A stretch of 64,000 bases of DNA from CAKZQX01 sp034436755 (GTDB taxonomy: Bacteria > Chloroflexota > Chloroflexia > Chloroflexales > Chloroflexaceae). Of the stretch, positions 27,031 to 38,238 are shown in pieces; position 1 is the first letter of the stretch, and each line of letters opens with the position of its first letter. The notes beneath the pieces are model-generated. The model saw nothing but the letters and a program-made list of their open reading frames with translations. It was not told the origin of the DNA and ran no database searches. The stretch is from the NCBI GenBank assembly GCA_034436755.1, contig DAOTVB010000232.1, positions 1-64,000 of the forward strand. The letters are read 5' to 3'. The translations under genes were made by a program, and so were the position numbers.

Positions 27031-28257
27031 GTGAATACACTCTTTATGGCTCCACAGCCATTTTATCAGGAACGGGGAACGCCTATCGCAGTCGATCGGA
27101 TTTTGCGCGTCCTATCAGAACGGGGTGATCGGGTCGATCTGGTGACATGGCACGAGGGACGTGATATGGCCTACAACCGGGTCACGATTCATCGCATCCC
27201 TAATCTGCCAATCCGGAATATTCGGCCGGGTTTCTCACTGGCGAAAATCATTTGTGATATATTTATGTTTTTCACAGTGTTGCGTCTGGTTTCCCGGCGA
27301 CAGTACCACCTGGTGCATGCCGTTGAGGAGGCTGTGTTTATCGCGCTGTTGCTCAAGATCTTCTTTAAAATACCCTACGTCTATGACATGGACTCGTCCC
27401 TGGCCCAGCAGATTATTGAGCGCCATCCCTGGCTCACGCTCCTTGCGCCGGCCCTCAAATTCTTTGAAGGTCTGGCCGTGCGCAATGCCAAGGCAGTTAT
27501 TCCCGTCTGTGATGCCCTGGCAATGGGCATCAGGCGGCATGAGCCCGAAAAGGTGGTCGTGCTGCAAGATATCTCGCTGCTCGACAATAGCCGGCCCCGC
27601 ATCCCCGAGGATCTGCGTACCCACCTGTCGCTCCAGGGGCAGTTGCTGATGTATGTGGGCAACCTGGAATCGTACCAGGGGATCGATCTGCTCTTGCAGA
27701 GTTTTGCACTGGCCCTCAAAAAGACGGACCAGGCCGGCCTGGTTGCCGATCTGGTTATTATTGGGGGCGAAGTTCAGGATATTGAAAAGTATCAGGAACA
27801 GTGTCGCCGGCTTGGTATTGCGCATCGGGTTCATTTCACGGGGCCACGACCGATTGAACACCTGGCCGCCTACCTTGCCCAGGCCGATATCCTGGTATCT
27901 CCCCGCATCAAGGGGAACAATACTCCGATGAAGATCTATTCGTATCTGGATAGCGGTAAGCCACTGCTGGCGACCGACCTGCCAACGCATACGCAAGTGC
28001 TTGATCGCCAGGTCGCAGTGCTGGCGCGACCGGTGGCGCAGCCGTTTGCCACCGGGATGGTACGCCTGATCGAGGATGCCACGCTACGCAAACAGATTGG
28101 CACGGCGGGACAGCAGTTAATCCAGGAAAAGTTTACCTACACCGCATTTCAGAAACGGGTCAATGGGCTGTTTGACTGGTTAAAGACGGAAGTTGAAACA
28201 ACGCCACATACGCCGCCAGGAACGTCACCCGCACGTTCGCACTGGGGGCGTGCATAA
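27031..28257 (+). CDS. GT4 family glycosyltransferase
   Basis: A 408-residue GT-B enzyme with a GTG start after GAGAAGGGGAGTGATTTC. N-terminal: PFYQERGTPIAVDRILRVLS, typical of GT4 acceptor domains. C-terminal donor domain: YVGNLESYQGIDLLLQSF, VHFTGPRPIEHL and IKGNNTPMKIYSYLDSGKPL. The C-terminal 25 residues are proline-rich and variable. Confidence 0.82.
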   Translation: MNTLFMAPQPFYQERGTPIAVDRILRVLSERGDRVDLVTWHEGRDMAYNRVTIHRIPNLPIRNIRPGFSLAKIICDIFMFFTVLRLVSRRQYHLVHAVEEAVFIALLLKIFFKIPYVYDMDSSLAQQIIERHPWLTLLAPALKFFEGLAVRNAKAVIPVCDALAMGIRRHEPEKVVVLQDISLLDNSRPRIPEDLRTHLSLQGQLLMYVGNLESYQGIDLLLQSFALALKKTDQAGLVADLVIIGGEVQDIEKYQEQCRRLGIAHRVHFTGPRPIEHLAAYLAQADILVSPRIKGNNTPMKIYSYLDSGKPLLATDLPTHTQVLDRQVAVLARPVAQPFATGMVRLIEDATLRKQIGTAGQQLIQEKFTYTAFQKRVNGLFDWLKTEVETTPHTPPGTSPARSHWGRA

Positions 28258-28346
28258 AGGGAAAGGCCGGTACACGGCTGATCGGTCGGTGTCACCGGCA
28301 TTGGATTGGGTATCTGCCGCGTACAGATGGATATTGATGGAGAGTC

Positions 28347-30107
28347 ATGGCAGCAGAAATGCAGCGAAATCTTACCGCAATGGCGGACAATGTCTACGAT
28401 GTACTGGTCATCGGCGGGGGCATGCAGGGCGCATGCCTCGCCTGGGAAGCCACACTACGAGGTTTATCGGTTGCGCTGGTTGAAAAGGCCGATTTCTGTT
28501 CGGCCACCTCGGCCAATAGTCTGAAGATTATTCATGGGGGGCTGCGCTACCTGCAACATGCCGACTTTGCGCGCATGCGCGAGTCGATTGGCGAGCGCCG
28601 CAATCTGCTGCGGATTGCGCCACATCTGGTGCATCCGCTGCCGATTCTGCTCCCGACACGCGGGCATGGTCTGCAGGGCCGCGCGGTGATGACGCTGGCG
28701 CTGGCACTGAATGATCTGATCAGCAGTGACCGCAACCGGCACATGGACCCTCAGAAACATCTTCCCCGTGGGCGTACCGTTTCACGCAAAACATGCCTGG
28801 AAATTCTGCCTGCCATGGAAGACAACGATATAACCGGCGGGGCGATCTTCTATGATGCTCAGGTCTACAACTCAGAGCGGCTGCCTATCGCGTTTCTGCG
28901 TTCGGCGGCGGCGGCCGGGGCGCACCTGGCAAACTATGCCGAGGTTGTCGGATTGCTGCGGCAGCAGGATCGGATCATCGGGGCCAACGTCCGAGATCAG
29001 GTGACTGGGGCCGATTTTACCATCCAGGCCCGTACGGTTGTCAACACCGCCGGTCCATGGATACGTCGGGTGCTGGGGCAGGTGCAGCCCACACCGGCGT
29101 CATCCGGTCCCTACCTGGCAAAGGCGATCAACCTGGTGACACGACCGCTATTCCATACCTATGCCGTCGGGCTTGCCAGCCGACAGAATTTCCGGGATAG
29201 TGACGCCGTGATCAATAAGGGCAGTCGGCTGCTGTTTAGCGCGCCCTGGCGGGGTCACTCGATGATCGGAACTGACTATATCGCCTATCATGGAAATCCG
29301 GATGACTTTGTTGTCACTGAAGCAGAGATCCAGAACTTTATTGATGAGATCAACCAGGCTTACCCGGCGGCAGAACTTGAACGTGCCGATGTTTCATTTG
29401 TGCAGGGTGGACTTGTTCCAATCACCGGCGTTGATCCAGAGACGGGATCGGTGCAACTGACCAAACATTTCAAAATTGACACGCATCGACACGACGGGTT
29501 GCATGGCCTTATCTCTGTAACCAGTGTAAAATATACAACAGCGCGCTATGTTGCTGAGAAAGTAGTCAATACGATCTATGCCGGATGGGGCCAGAAACCA
29601 CCCCGATCACGATCAGCCGTCACACCGATCTATGGGGGGCAGATCGAAGATATTGCGGCATTTGTGCAGACTGCGATACGCGCGAAGCCCTACGGTCTGG
29701 ATGAAGCTAACCTCCGCCAACTGGTCTACAACTATGGTTCGGCCTATCCAGAGGTGCTACGCTCCCTGGATCAAACCACGCCCACGCCGCAGGAACTTCC
29801 CGCCAATCTACGCAGGCTCAAGGCCGAAACCTTGCACGGTGTTTACGCGGAGATGGCGCAAAAGCTGGCGGATATTGTTTTTCGCCGAACGGAACTGGGT
29901 ACTGCGGGACATCCGGGTAATCGCGCTTTGCAGTTTTGTGCCGGCGTTATGGGAGAGGCACTGGGCTGGAGTACCGCCAGGACTCAGCAGGAACTAGATG
30001 AAGTCATTACACGCGCAACCTGGACAGCCAAAGATGAGGAGCATCATGGAGCAACCCTGGCCAATACGCCTGTTCAACAAGTCAGTCCTGAAGCAGCGCA
30101 AGTTTAA
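28347..30107 (+). CDS. glpD: FAD-dependent glycerol-3-phosphate dehydrogenase
   Basis: A 586-residue flavoprotein of the GlpD/GlpA family, normally oxidising sn-glycerol-3-phosphate to dihydroxyacetone phosphate at the membrane. The FAD dinucleotide fold is VYDVLVIGGGMQGACLAWEA near residues 16-35, followed by ATSANSLKIIHGGLRYLQH and, later, TVVNTAGPWI. The substrate-side domain has VTSVKYTTARYVAEK. A C-terminal DAO_C-like helical domain occupies about 430-570. It lies inside the glycan cluster, and its 3' end overlaps the next methyltransferase by 62 bp, so it belongs to the operon. The role may be turnover or supply of glycerol phosphate units; this is inference. A different polyol-phosphate substrate is possible. 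Confidence 0.8.
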   Translation: MAAEMQRNLTAMADNVYDVLVIGGGMQGACLAWEATLRGLSVALVEKADFCSATSANSLKIIHGGLRYLQHADFARMRESIGERRNLLRIAPHLVHPLPILLPTRGHGLQGRAVMTLALALNDLISSDRNRHMDPQKHLPRGRTVSRKTCLEILPAMEDNDITGGAIFYDAQVYNSERLPIAFLRSAAAAGAHLANYAEVVGLLRQQDRIIGANVRDQVTGADFTIQARTVVNTAGPWIRRVLGQVQPTPASSGPYLAKAINLVTRPLFHTYAVGLASRQNFRDSDAVINKGSRLLFSAPWRGHSMIGTDYIAYHGNPDDFVVTEAEIQNFIDEINQAYPAAELERADVSFVQGGLVPITGVDPETGSVQLTKHFKIDTHRHDGLHGLISVTSVKYTTARYVAEKVVNTIYAGWGQKPPRSRSAVTPIYGGQIEDIAAFVQTAIRAKPYGLDEANLRQLVYNYGSAYPEVLRSLDQTTPTPQELPANLRRLKAETLHGVYAEMAQKLADIVFRRTELGTAGHPGNRALQFCAGVMGEALGWSTARTQQELDEVITRATWTAKDEEHHGATLANTPVQQVSPEAAQV

Positions 30108-30915
30108 GGAGATAACTACCCTGCTGGGACCAACGCATGGTCTCCACTGTCTAGATATTGGCTCGGACAATGGGGTCATCAGTTACCTGCTGCGGCAGCG
30201 GGGCGGCACCTGGAAGAGTGCCGATCTTGACGCGCAGAGTGTTGCCGCGATTCGGGAATTGGTGCAGTCCGAAGTATATCAGATTGAGGGTGGAAAAACA
30301 CCTTTTCAGGATAATGAATTTGACCGGATTGTCATTGTCGATTTCCTGGAGCACATTCCCAATGACGACGAATGTCTGGAAGAGCTGTTCCGGGTGCTTA
30401 AACCGGATGGGGAACTGATTATCAATGTTCCGCATATCAAGCCGAGTCTGCTGCGCCGTTTCCGGCTCGCCATCGGTCAGACCGACGAGAAGCATGGACA
30501 TCTGCGTCCGGGATACACGCGGGAGACCCTGCAGGCGCTGGCCGGTGAGCGCTTTGCACTCGAACAACATAAAACCTATTCACGTTTCTTTTCCGAACTG
30601 ATCGACACGCTGATTGTCCATGCCGTTTACCTCTTAAAGCAACATAAAAATAAGAAAAAGCAGCAGTCGCACAAGGGAGCTATTGTCACGGGACAGGATC
30701 TGAATGCATACAAGTCAATGTTCAAGCTTTACTCACTGATTTACCCGATTATCTGGATCTTCGCCAGGCTGGATCAACTCCTGTTCTGGCGCAGTGGCTA
30801 TATGCTCATTGTGCGTGCGCGGGTCTGCAAGGCTACACCGTCGCACCAGGAAGCCGGCTATACGCAACCGTCCGTTCACCCAGAGTCGCTCCGACAGACG
30901 GAGCACGCTGCCTGA
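30046..30915 (+). CDS. class I SAM-dependent methyltransferase with C-terminal hydrophobic segment
   Basis: A 289-residue protein. ATG 30046 with GATGAGGAGCATC upstream is chosen over in-frame 29998. SAM motif I is LHCLDIGSDNGVISYLLRQRG, motif II region FDRIVIVDFLEHIPNDDECL, followed by LKPDGELIINVPH. A late stretch (YSLIYPIIWIFARLDQLLFW) is hydrophobic and may dip into the membrane, placing the enzyme near lipid-linked substrates. It overlaps glpD by 62 bp. Confidence 0.78.
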   Translation: MEQPWPIRLFNKSVLKQRKFKEITTLLGPTHGLHCLDIGSDNGVISYLLRQRGGTWKSADLDAQSVAAIRELVQSEVYQIEGGKTPFQDNEFDRIVIVDFLEHIPNDDECLEELFRVLKPDGELIINVPHIKPSLLRRFRLAIGQTDEKHGHLRPGYTRETLQALAGERFALEQHKTYSRFFSELIDTLIVHAVYLLKQHKNKKKQQSHKGAIVTGQDLNAYKSMFKLYSLIYPIIWIFARLDQLLFWRSGYMLIVRARVCKATPSHQEAGYTQPSVHPESLRQTEHAA

Positions 30916-30988
30916 TAGCCAGTAGAGCACCCGGAAGAAGCCTGCGCATAACCTTCCAGGAATATCAAACACGAATGTGAGGAATAGT

Positions 30989-32008
30989 ATGCCCAAGAAA
31001 GTACTGGTGACCGGAGCAAACGGATTTACGGGAAGCCATCTCTGCCGCAAACTGGTTGAGCGCGGTGATCATGTGCTGGCACTGGTGCGCGAGTCGAGTA
31101 ATCGTGATCTGTTGCACGGGGTCGATGTGGAGTTTGTTTCAGGCGATCTCTCCGAGGAGAAGCTGCCCACTGAAGCCCTGCGCGGCGTTGATACTGTCTA
31201 TAATGTTGCCGCCGTTTTCCGCACTGAAGGCGTGTCCGACAAATATTTCTATGAGGTGAATGCCGACGGCGTCGAGCGGCTCTTGCACGCAGCCCGCCAG
31301 GCCGATGTCAGCCGCTTTGTTCACTGCAGCACTATCGGTGTCCTGGGTGCGATTAAGCACCCACCCGCCACCGAAACGGCACCCTACAACCCGGACGATG
31401 TCTACCAGCGCTCCAAACTCGAAGGTGAGAAGCGCGCCCTGGCCTTTCAGCAGAAGTATGACTTTCCGCTCGCGGTCGTCCGCCCGGCGGCGATTTATGG
31501 TCCTGGAGATATGCGCCTGCTCAAGCTGTTTCGCGCCATCGACAAAGGCGTGTTCTGGATGATCGGCGATGGTGAAGCCTACTTCCACATGGTCTATGTC
31601 GAAGATCTGGCCGCCGGGATCATCCTGGCGGGCGAGCGGCCCCAGGCGATTGGAGAGGTCTTTATCATCGGCGGCGATGAGTATATTAAACTCAATGATC
31701 TGGTGCAGTTGATCGGTGATATTCTGGGACGTTCGGTAGTAAAGCGACACATCCCGGTGATGCCGGTCATGGTGGCTGCGGTCATCTGCCAGCGCCTCTG
31801 TCGGCCACTGGGAATTGAGCCACCGCTCTATCCGCGCCGACTGGGCTTCTTTACCAAAAGTCGGGCATTTGATATTTCAAAGGCGAAGCAGGTACTGGGC
31901 TACCAGCCCCAGTTCGATCTGCGCACTGGCCTGACCCTCACGGCCGAGTGGTACCGGCAACAGAATCATATCCGTTCAATCGGCAGTCTGGTGCAACAGG
32001 ACGCATAG
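30989..32008 (+). CDS. NAD-dependent epimerase/dehydratase (extended SDR)
   Basis: A 339-residue protein, with ATG 30989 after GTGAGGAATAGT. The Rossmann motif is VLVTGANGFTGSHLCRKLVE, the catalytic pair YQRSK (Tyr139, Lys143). The C-terminal part (SIGIEPPLYPRRL-like region, KQVLGYQPQFDLRTGL) resembles 3-beta-HSD/dihydroflavonol-reductase-like extended SDRs of cell envelope loci. It may modify a nucleotide sugar or lipid-linked sugar; the substrate is unknown. Confidence 0.8.
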   Translation: MPKKVLVTGANGFTGSHLCRKLVERGDHVLALVRESSNRDLLHGVDVEFVSGDLSEEKLPTEALRGVDTVYNVAAVFRTEGVSDKYFYEVNADGVERLLHAARQADVSRFVHCSTIGVLGAIKHPPATETAPYNPDDVYQRSKLEGEKRALAFQQKYDFPLAVVRPAAIYGPGDMRLLKLFRAIDKGVFWMIGDGEAYFHMVYVEDLAAGIILAGERPQAIGEVFIIGGDEYIKLNDLVQLIGDILGRSVVKRHIPVMPVMVAAVICQRLCRPLGIEPPLYPRRLGFFTKSRAFDISKAKQVLGYQPQFDLRTGLTLTAEWYRQQNHIRSIGSLVQQDA

Positions 32009-32032
32009 CTGCAATTCAACTGAGGAGGCCAT

Positions 32033-33193
32033 ATGAAAGTTGGTATGATGGTTCGCACCCTGGATGATCGCGACGGTCCCGGTGTAGCCAACCAGAACTT
32101 AATTGACAAAATGATGGAAATTGACCGTGACACGGCCTATGTTCTGTTTTATCGAACAAAGAAACATCTTGGGCGGTATCAAAACTACTCAAATGTTAAA
32201 GAAATCCTGGTCAAAGCCCCGAATAAGTTTCTCTGGGATCAGGTGGCGGTTCCCTACCATGCGCACCGCGAACAGGTTGATCTTATTTTTCATCCCAAGT
32301 TTACGGTTCCGCTGTTTAGCCCGATTCCTACGGTGGTTATGTGTCGTGGGCTGGAATACTACACATTTCCCCAGTTCTATGAGCGGCTCGATCTGATGTA
32401 TGTCAAGACCTTTATCCCGCTCTACTATCGCAAAGCTGTCCGTGTGCTTACACTCTCGAATGACCTGCAAAAACAGGTTCACACCCATCTCAAGGTGCCC
32501 TTTTCGAAGATGGAAACCGTTCACTCGGCTGCGGCGGAACTGTTCTATCCCCGGACCGATCCGGCGGAACTGGCAAATATCAGGCAGAAGTATAACCTGC
32601 CGGAGCAGTTCATCTTCACGGTGACACGTCCGTATATGGGCAACAAGCCCTATCCGCGCAAAAATATTGACGGGCTGATCAAGGCATTTCTGTCGATTAG
32701 TGATCAGCATCCCGAGTTGAAACTGGTGATTGCCGGTAATCGCAGCCAGTGTTATCAGTATGTCCATACTGTTTTTGGGCAGGAACTCGCCGATGATCCC
32801 CGGTTGGTCTACACCGGATGGCTGCCGCAGGCGGATATGCCCTATCTCTACAGTCTGGCACAACTGCTGGCGTTTCCTTCCTACTCAGAAAGCTTCGGCC
32901 TGCCGCTGGTGGAAGCGATGGCAAGTGGGTGCCCGGTGGTCACATCCACGGGTGGCTCCTGTCCCGAAATTGTCGGTAATACGGCACTGCTGGTGGAACC
33001 ACCCGACATCGCAGGGTTGGCCCAGGCGATGAACCGTATTTTGACAGAACCCGACTTGCGGCAATCGCTTGCCAACCGCGGCCTGGAACGCGCGCGTGAT
33101 TTTAGCTGGAAACGGAGCGCGGAAAAGGTCATTAACGTCTTCAAGAATACCTACGCAGCAACCCGGGAACAACCACAAATGTCTTCCGTGTAA
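32033..33193 (+). CDS. GT4 family glycosyltransferase
   Basis: A 386-residue GT-B enzyme after a strong CTGAGGAGGCCAT site. N-terminal: MKVGMMVRTLDDRDGPGVAN. Donor domain: FIFTVTRPYMGNKPYPRKN, VYTGWLPQADMPYLYSLA, FPSYSESFGLPLVEAMASGC (EX7E donor site) and CPVVTSTGGSCPEIVG. It sits 24 bp downstream of the epimerase. Confidence 0.87.
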   Translation: MKVGMMVRTLDDRDGPGVANQNLIDKMMEIDRDTAYVLFYRTKKHLGRYQNYSNVKEILVKAPNKFLWDQVAVPYHAHREQVDLIFHPKFTVPLFSPIPTVVMCRGLEYYTFPQFYERLDLMYVKTFIPLYYRKAVRVLTLSNDLQKQVHTHLKVPFSKMETVHSAAAELFYPRTDPAELANIRQKYNLPEQFIFTVTRPYMGNKPYPRKNIDGLIKAFLSISDQHPELKLVIAGNRSQCYQYVHTVFGQELADDPRLVYTGWLPQADMPYLYSLAQLLAFPSYSESFGLPLVEAMASGCPVVTSTGGSCPEIVGNTALLVEPPDIAGLAQAMNRILTEPDLRQSLANRGLERARDFSWKRSAEKVINVFKNTYAATREQPQMSSV

Positions 33194-33529
33194 CGCTCGC
33201 GATGATATTTCAGAAAAAGTTGCATAAGGCACAACATTTTTCTGAATAACACGACTTACGCGGTGGATCTGCACACTGGGCGTTTGCGCCCGGTAGTGGC
33301 CCGATGCGCCTGCGGCAGCATGGTACGCTTTTTCCTTCTTTCACAAAAAATTTGCACAGAGTGCAATATTTTTGTGAAAAAGACTGTAATCTTCCGCCCT
33401 GCCGGAGGTGACATTCCCTGTCGGGTCAGGGACCGTGTAACTCGTGTGAATGGCGAGTCTGCCTTTCATGTTGTCAAACGGGCAGTTTGAACGCCCATCG
33501 CGTAAGTCGTGTAAGTTAAGGTTCTGATA
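33194..33529. other. 336-bp intergenic region: hairpin plus MITE family 2 copy 1
   Basis: A near-perfect hairpin (33209-33222 with 33232-33246, TTCAGAAAAAGTTG type) is followed directly by the 264-bp MITE at 33249-33512. No gene is seen. Confidence 0.7.
33249..33512 (+). repeat. MITE family 2, copy 1
   Basis: A 264-bp element with 14-bp perfect terminal inverted repeats, ACACGACTTACGCG and CGCGTAAGTCGTGT. The inside has TGCGGCAGCATGGTACG, a long hairpin (33336-33383, CTTTCACAAAAAATTTGCAC and its partner) and CTTCCGCCCTGCCGGAGGTG. These are shared with copies near 45.5 and 57.4 kb. Confidence 0.82.
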
Positions 33530-34291
33530 ATGAAACAGTCAGATCTCAAAATTCGCAAGGTGCTTGCCAACGAGAAGCAATCCAAAATTCAACGCTATCA
33601 GGAGTTGATTATTGGACAACCCGGCCTGCGCGCCCTCATAACCTATGAGTTGATTACGCTGCTCTGTAGCTGGATACCGGGAGCGCTCGGACTCTTCCTG
33701 CGGAGCAAGCTCTATCCAATGATGCTGGGCAAGGTCGGAAAAAACGTTATCTTTGGCACGAATGTCGTCCTGCGGCATCCGCACAAGATTTTCATTGGTG
33801 ATGATGTGGTTATCGATGATAACTGCCTGCTTGATGCCAAAGGGGTGAATAACGAAGGTATCGCTATCGGAAACCGGGTATTTTTGGGAAGAAACAGCAT
33901 TCTAAGCTGTAAGGACGGTAATATCTGCCTGAAGGATGGGGTCAATATTGGCTTTAATGCAGAGATATTCTCATCGAGTCAGGTGACACTCCACGAGAAT
34001 GTCCTGGTTGCAGCGTACAGTTACTTCGTTGGTGGTGGTAACTATGATGTCAGTCGCGCCGATGTTTCGTTTGCCGAACAGGATGGTATGGATTCGCGGG
34101 GTGGTATTGAGATTGAAAAGAGTGTCTGGGTTGCGGCGCATGTAACTGTCCTGGATGGCGTGACAATTGGGCATAGCACCGTCATCGGGGCGGGAGCCGT
34201 AGTGAGTAAATCGATTCCGGCACAGGTCGTAGCCGCTGGTATGCCGGCGCAGGTCATTCGCCAGCGCGCTGGTGCCACTACGACCGTGTAG
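33530..34291 (+). CDS. hexapeptide-repeat acyltransferase (left-handed beta-helix)
   Basis: A 253-residue protein. A short hydrophobic helix (LITYELITLLCSWIPGALGL) near the N-terminus is followed by repeats of the [LIV]-G-x(4) type: VGKNVIFGTNVVLRHPHKIF, IGDDVVIDDNCLLD, IAIGNRVFLGRNSIL, LKDGVNIGFNAEIF, VWVAAHVTVLDGVTIGHSTV and IGAGAVVSKSIPAQVVAAG. This is the fold of WcaF/Maa-like O-acetyltransferases. The likely role is acetylation of the glycan or its precursor. Confidence 0.82.
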   Translation: MKQSDLKIRKVLANEKQSKIQRYQELIIGQPGLRALITYELITLLCSWIPGALGLFLRSKLYPMMLGKVGKNVIFGTNVVLRHPHKIFIGDDVVIDDNCLLDAKGVNNEGIAIGNRVFLGRNSILSCKDGNICLKDGVNIGFNAEIFSSSQVTLHENVLVAAYSYFVGGGNYDVSRADVSFAEQDGMDSRGGIEIEKSVWVAAHVTVLDGVTIGHSTVIGAGAVVSKSIPAQVVAAGMPAQVIRQRAGATTTV

Positions 34292-34369
34292 TCCCTGAAG
34301 GGCCTCCCATCCTTCGGGTGGATCGCTTCATCGAGTACCAGTTTTAGAATAGATTGCGAGGAGGAATCT

Positions 34370-36553
<2,184 letters not shown>

Positions 36554-36784
36554 GAGAACGATTCAGTTTGCAGGGCGGGAGCATGGCTCCCGCTTCACCC
36601 TACGCTTGTTTTGAGAGACTGTGTGAAAAGGTCTTTGTCGTCGTAGGTCACGCTTCTCGCGTGACGGCGGGGTATCCTGCTAGAAGCGAACCTGCGACCG
36701 AATTTCTCTGGTATCAGTTTTGAGGAAGTTAAATCAGGTGTATACAAGCAGAAACAGCCTGTATACCACAGGGATTCCAACCAT

Positions 36785-37783
36785 ATGAAAAAGTGGAGAA
36801 AACGCCTCCTATCGTATTTTCGCATTGCTGTTAGCATCGCACTGATCGGCTGGCTCGTCTATATGATTGATGCCGAACAGCTTGTAACCCGGCTGGCCGG
36901 GGCCAATTTTATCTACCTGGGGATTATGTTTGTGGTTGCCAACATCGGGCGGGTTCTTATGGCAACCAAGTGGAACCTGCTTCTGCGCGCCAAGCATATT
37001 CGGGTGTCCTGGATAGATGCTATAAGCGTCTACTATCGGGCATCATTCTGGGGGATGATCTTTTTGCCAACCGTTGGTACCGATGCCATGCGTATTCTGG
37101 AGGTGTCGCAGAAAACCCGCCGCTCCGAAGATATTATCTCTTCGGTAGTGATCGAGCGCGTGCTGGGGATTGTGGCCGTGGCTCTGGTGGGTATGGTCAG
37201 TTTAACGCTCTTTATTGAGCAGATCGGCAGTGATGGTTGGAATATCTTGATTAGAGTTGCGTTGCTACTGGCAGGTGTCGCAACCATTTTTATGTTTTCG
37301 ATGAATAAACGCTGGTGGGGCCGGCTGCACACCTGGCTAGAGTCATCACGCTGGCGTATGCTGGACGGATTAAGCAAGATTTTGCAATCATATCAGGATT
37401 ATGCGCAACATCGCACAACGCTGTTTGTCTTCTTGCTTCTCTCGATTGTCGAACAGTTCTCGGCAGTTATCACCGCATTCTTGATCTCACGAACGTTGCA
37501 ACTCGATATTCCGTTTCTGGCTTTTTTAATGTTTGTGCCAATTATTATGATGATTGTGCGTCTGCCCATATCGTTTGATGGTATTGGCGTGCGCGAGGGT
37601 CTGTATGTTTCCCTCTTTGGATTGATTGGGGTGGCGCAAACCGAGGCATTTCTGGTTGGTCTGCTCTCCTCCGTGCTCTGGCGCTTTGCCATCATTCCGG
37701 TGACCGGGTATTTCTTTCTGATCAGTGGTTTGAAAACGCGGCAAGTCGAGGTAAATGCACAGACCGTTGCTTTGAAAGAATAA
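36785..37783 (+). CDS. UPF0104 / LPG-synthase-TM-like membrane protein, second copy
   Basis: A 332-residue protein with about eight helices and the family landmarks LGIMFVVANIGRVLMATKWN, YYRASFWGMIFLPTVGTDAM, SSVVIERVLGIVAVALVGMV and FDGIGVREGLYVSLFGLIG. It is a paralog of the gene at 23618. A strong intrinsic terminator follows 30 bp after its stop, so it is the last gene of a long unit. Its role in lipid-linked sugar handling is inferred. Confidence 0.78.
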   Translation: MKKWRKRLLSYFRIAVSIALIGWLVYMIDAEQLVTRLAGANFIYLGIMFVVANIGRVLMATKWNLLLRAKHIRVSWIDAISVYYRASFWGMIFLPTVGTDAMRILEVSQKTRRSEDIISSVVIERVLGIVAVALVGMVSLTLFIEQIGSDGWNILIRVALLLAGVATIFMFSMNKRWWGRLHTWLESSRWRMLDGLSKILQSYQDYAQHRTTLFVFLLLSIVEQFSAVITAFLISRTLQLDIPFLAFLMFVPIIMMIVRLPISFDGIGVREGLYVSLFGLIGVAQTEAFLVGLLSSVLWRFAIIPVTGYFFLISGLKTRQVEVNAQTVALKE

Positions 37784-37811
37784 CCTCCACAAATACTACC
37801 TGCGTCCGTAA

Positions 37812-37846
37812 ACTGCCCGGCATCATCGATGCCGGGCAGTTTTTTG
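37812..37846 (+). terminator. intrinsic terminator
   Basis: Stem ACTGCCCGGCATC / GATGCCGGGCAGT with loop ATC and a TTTTTT tail. It closes the glycosyltransferase unit. Confidence 0.9.
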
Positions 37847-38238
37847 TAGCTGTCGGGATGACATTTTCAACATTCATCAGGTGATACTACAACCGGCAGT
37901 GGTTTGCTACATAACAATATCTTCAACCGCAGTATAACATCTTTTTAGCCCTTCTTCATCAGATTTTTCTATAGTATTCTCGAAAATGATCAAACGAAAA
38001 CCTCAACTACCTTCTATCGGTTGTAGTTAAAATCGCTAATGCACAGGAACAACATATCTCGTTCTGATGCGGGTGACTGGGGTTATCGTGTTCTACTTTT
38101 GAAACAGAGGAGTATGCATCGCATAGACAGGCTCTTTCACACCGGTTTCTTAGCGAAAATCAGACACACAGAACTGATTTCCATACCAGCGTCTCAAAAG
38201 ATAGATTTAGAAACCTTTTGCAGGTAAAAAAGGGTTAT
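37847..38238. other. 392-bp AT-rich leader region
   Basis: No gene is seen. AT-rich sequence between the terminator and the LamG surface protein must hold that gene's promoter (TATAGT near 37969 is a possible -10), but no convincing -35 was found. Confidence 0.4.
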
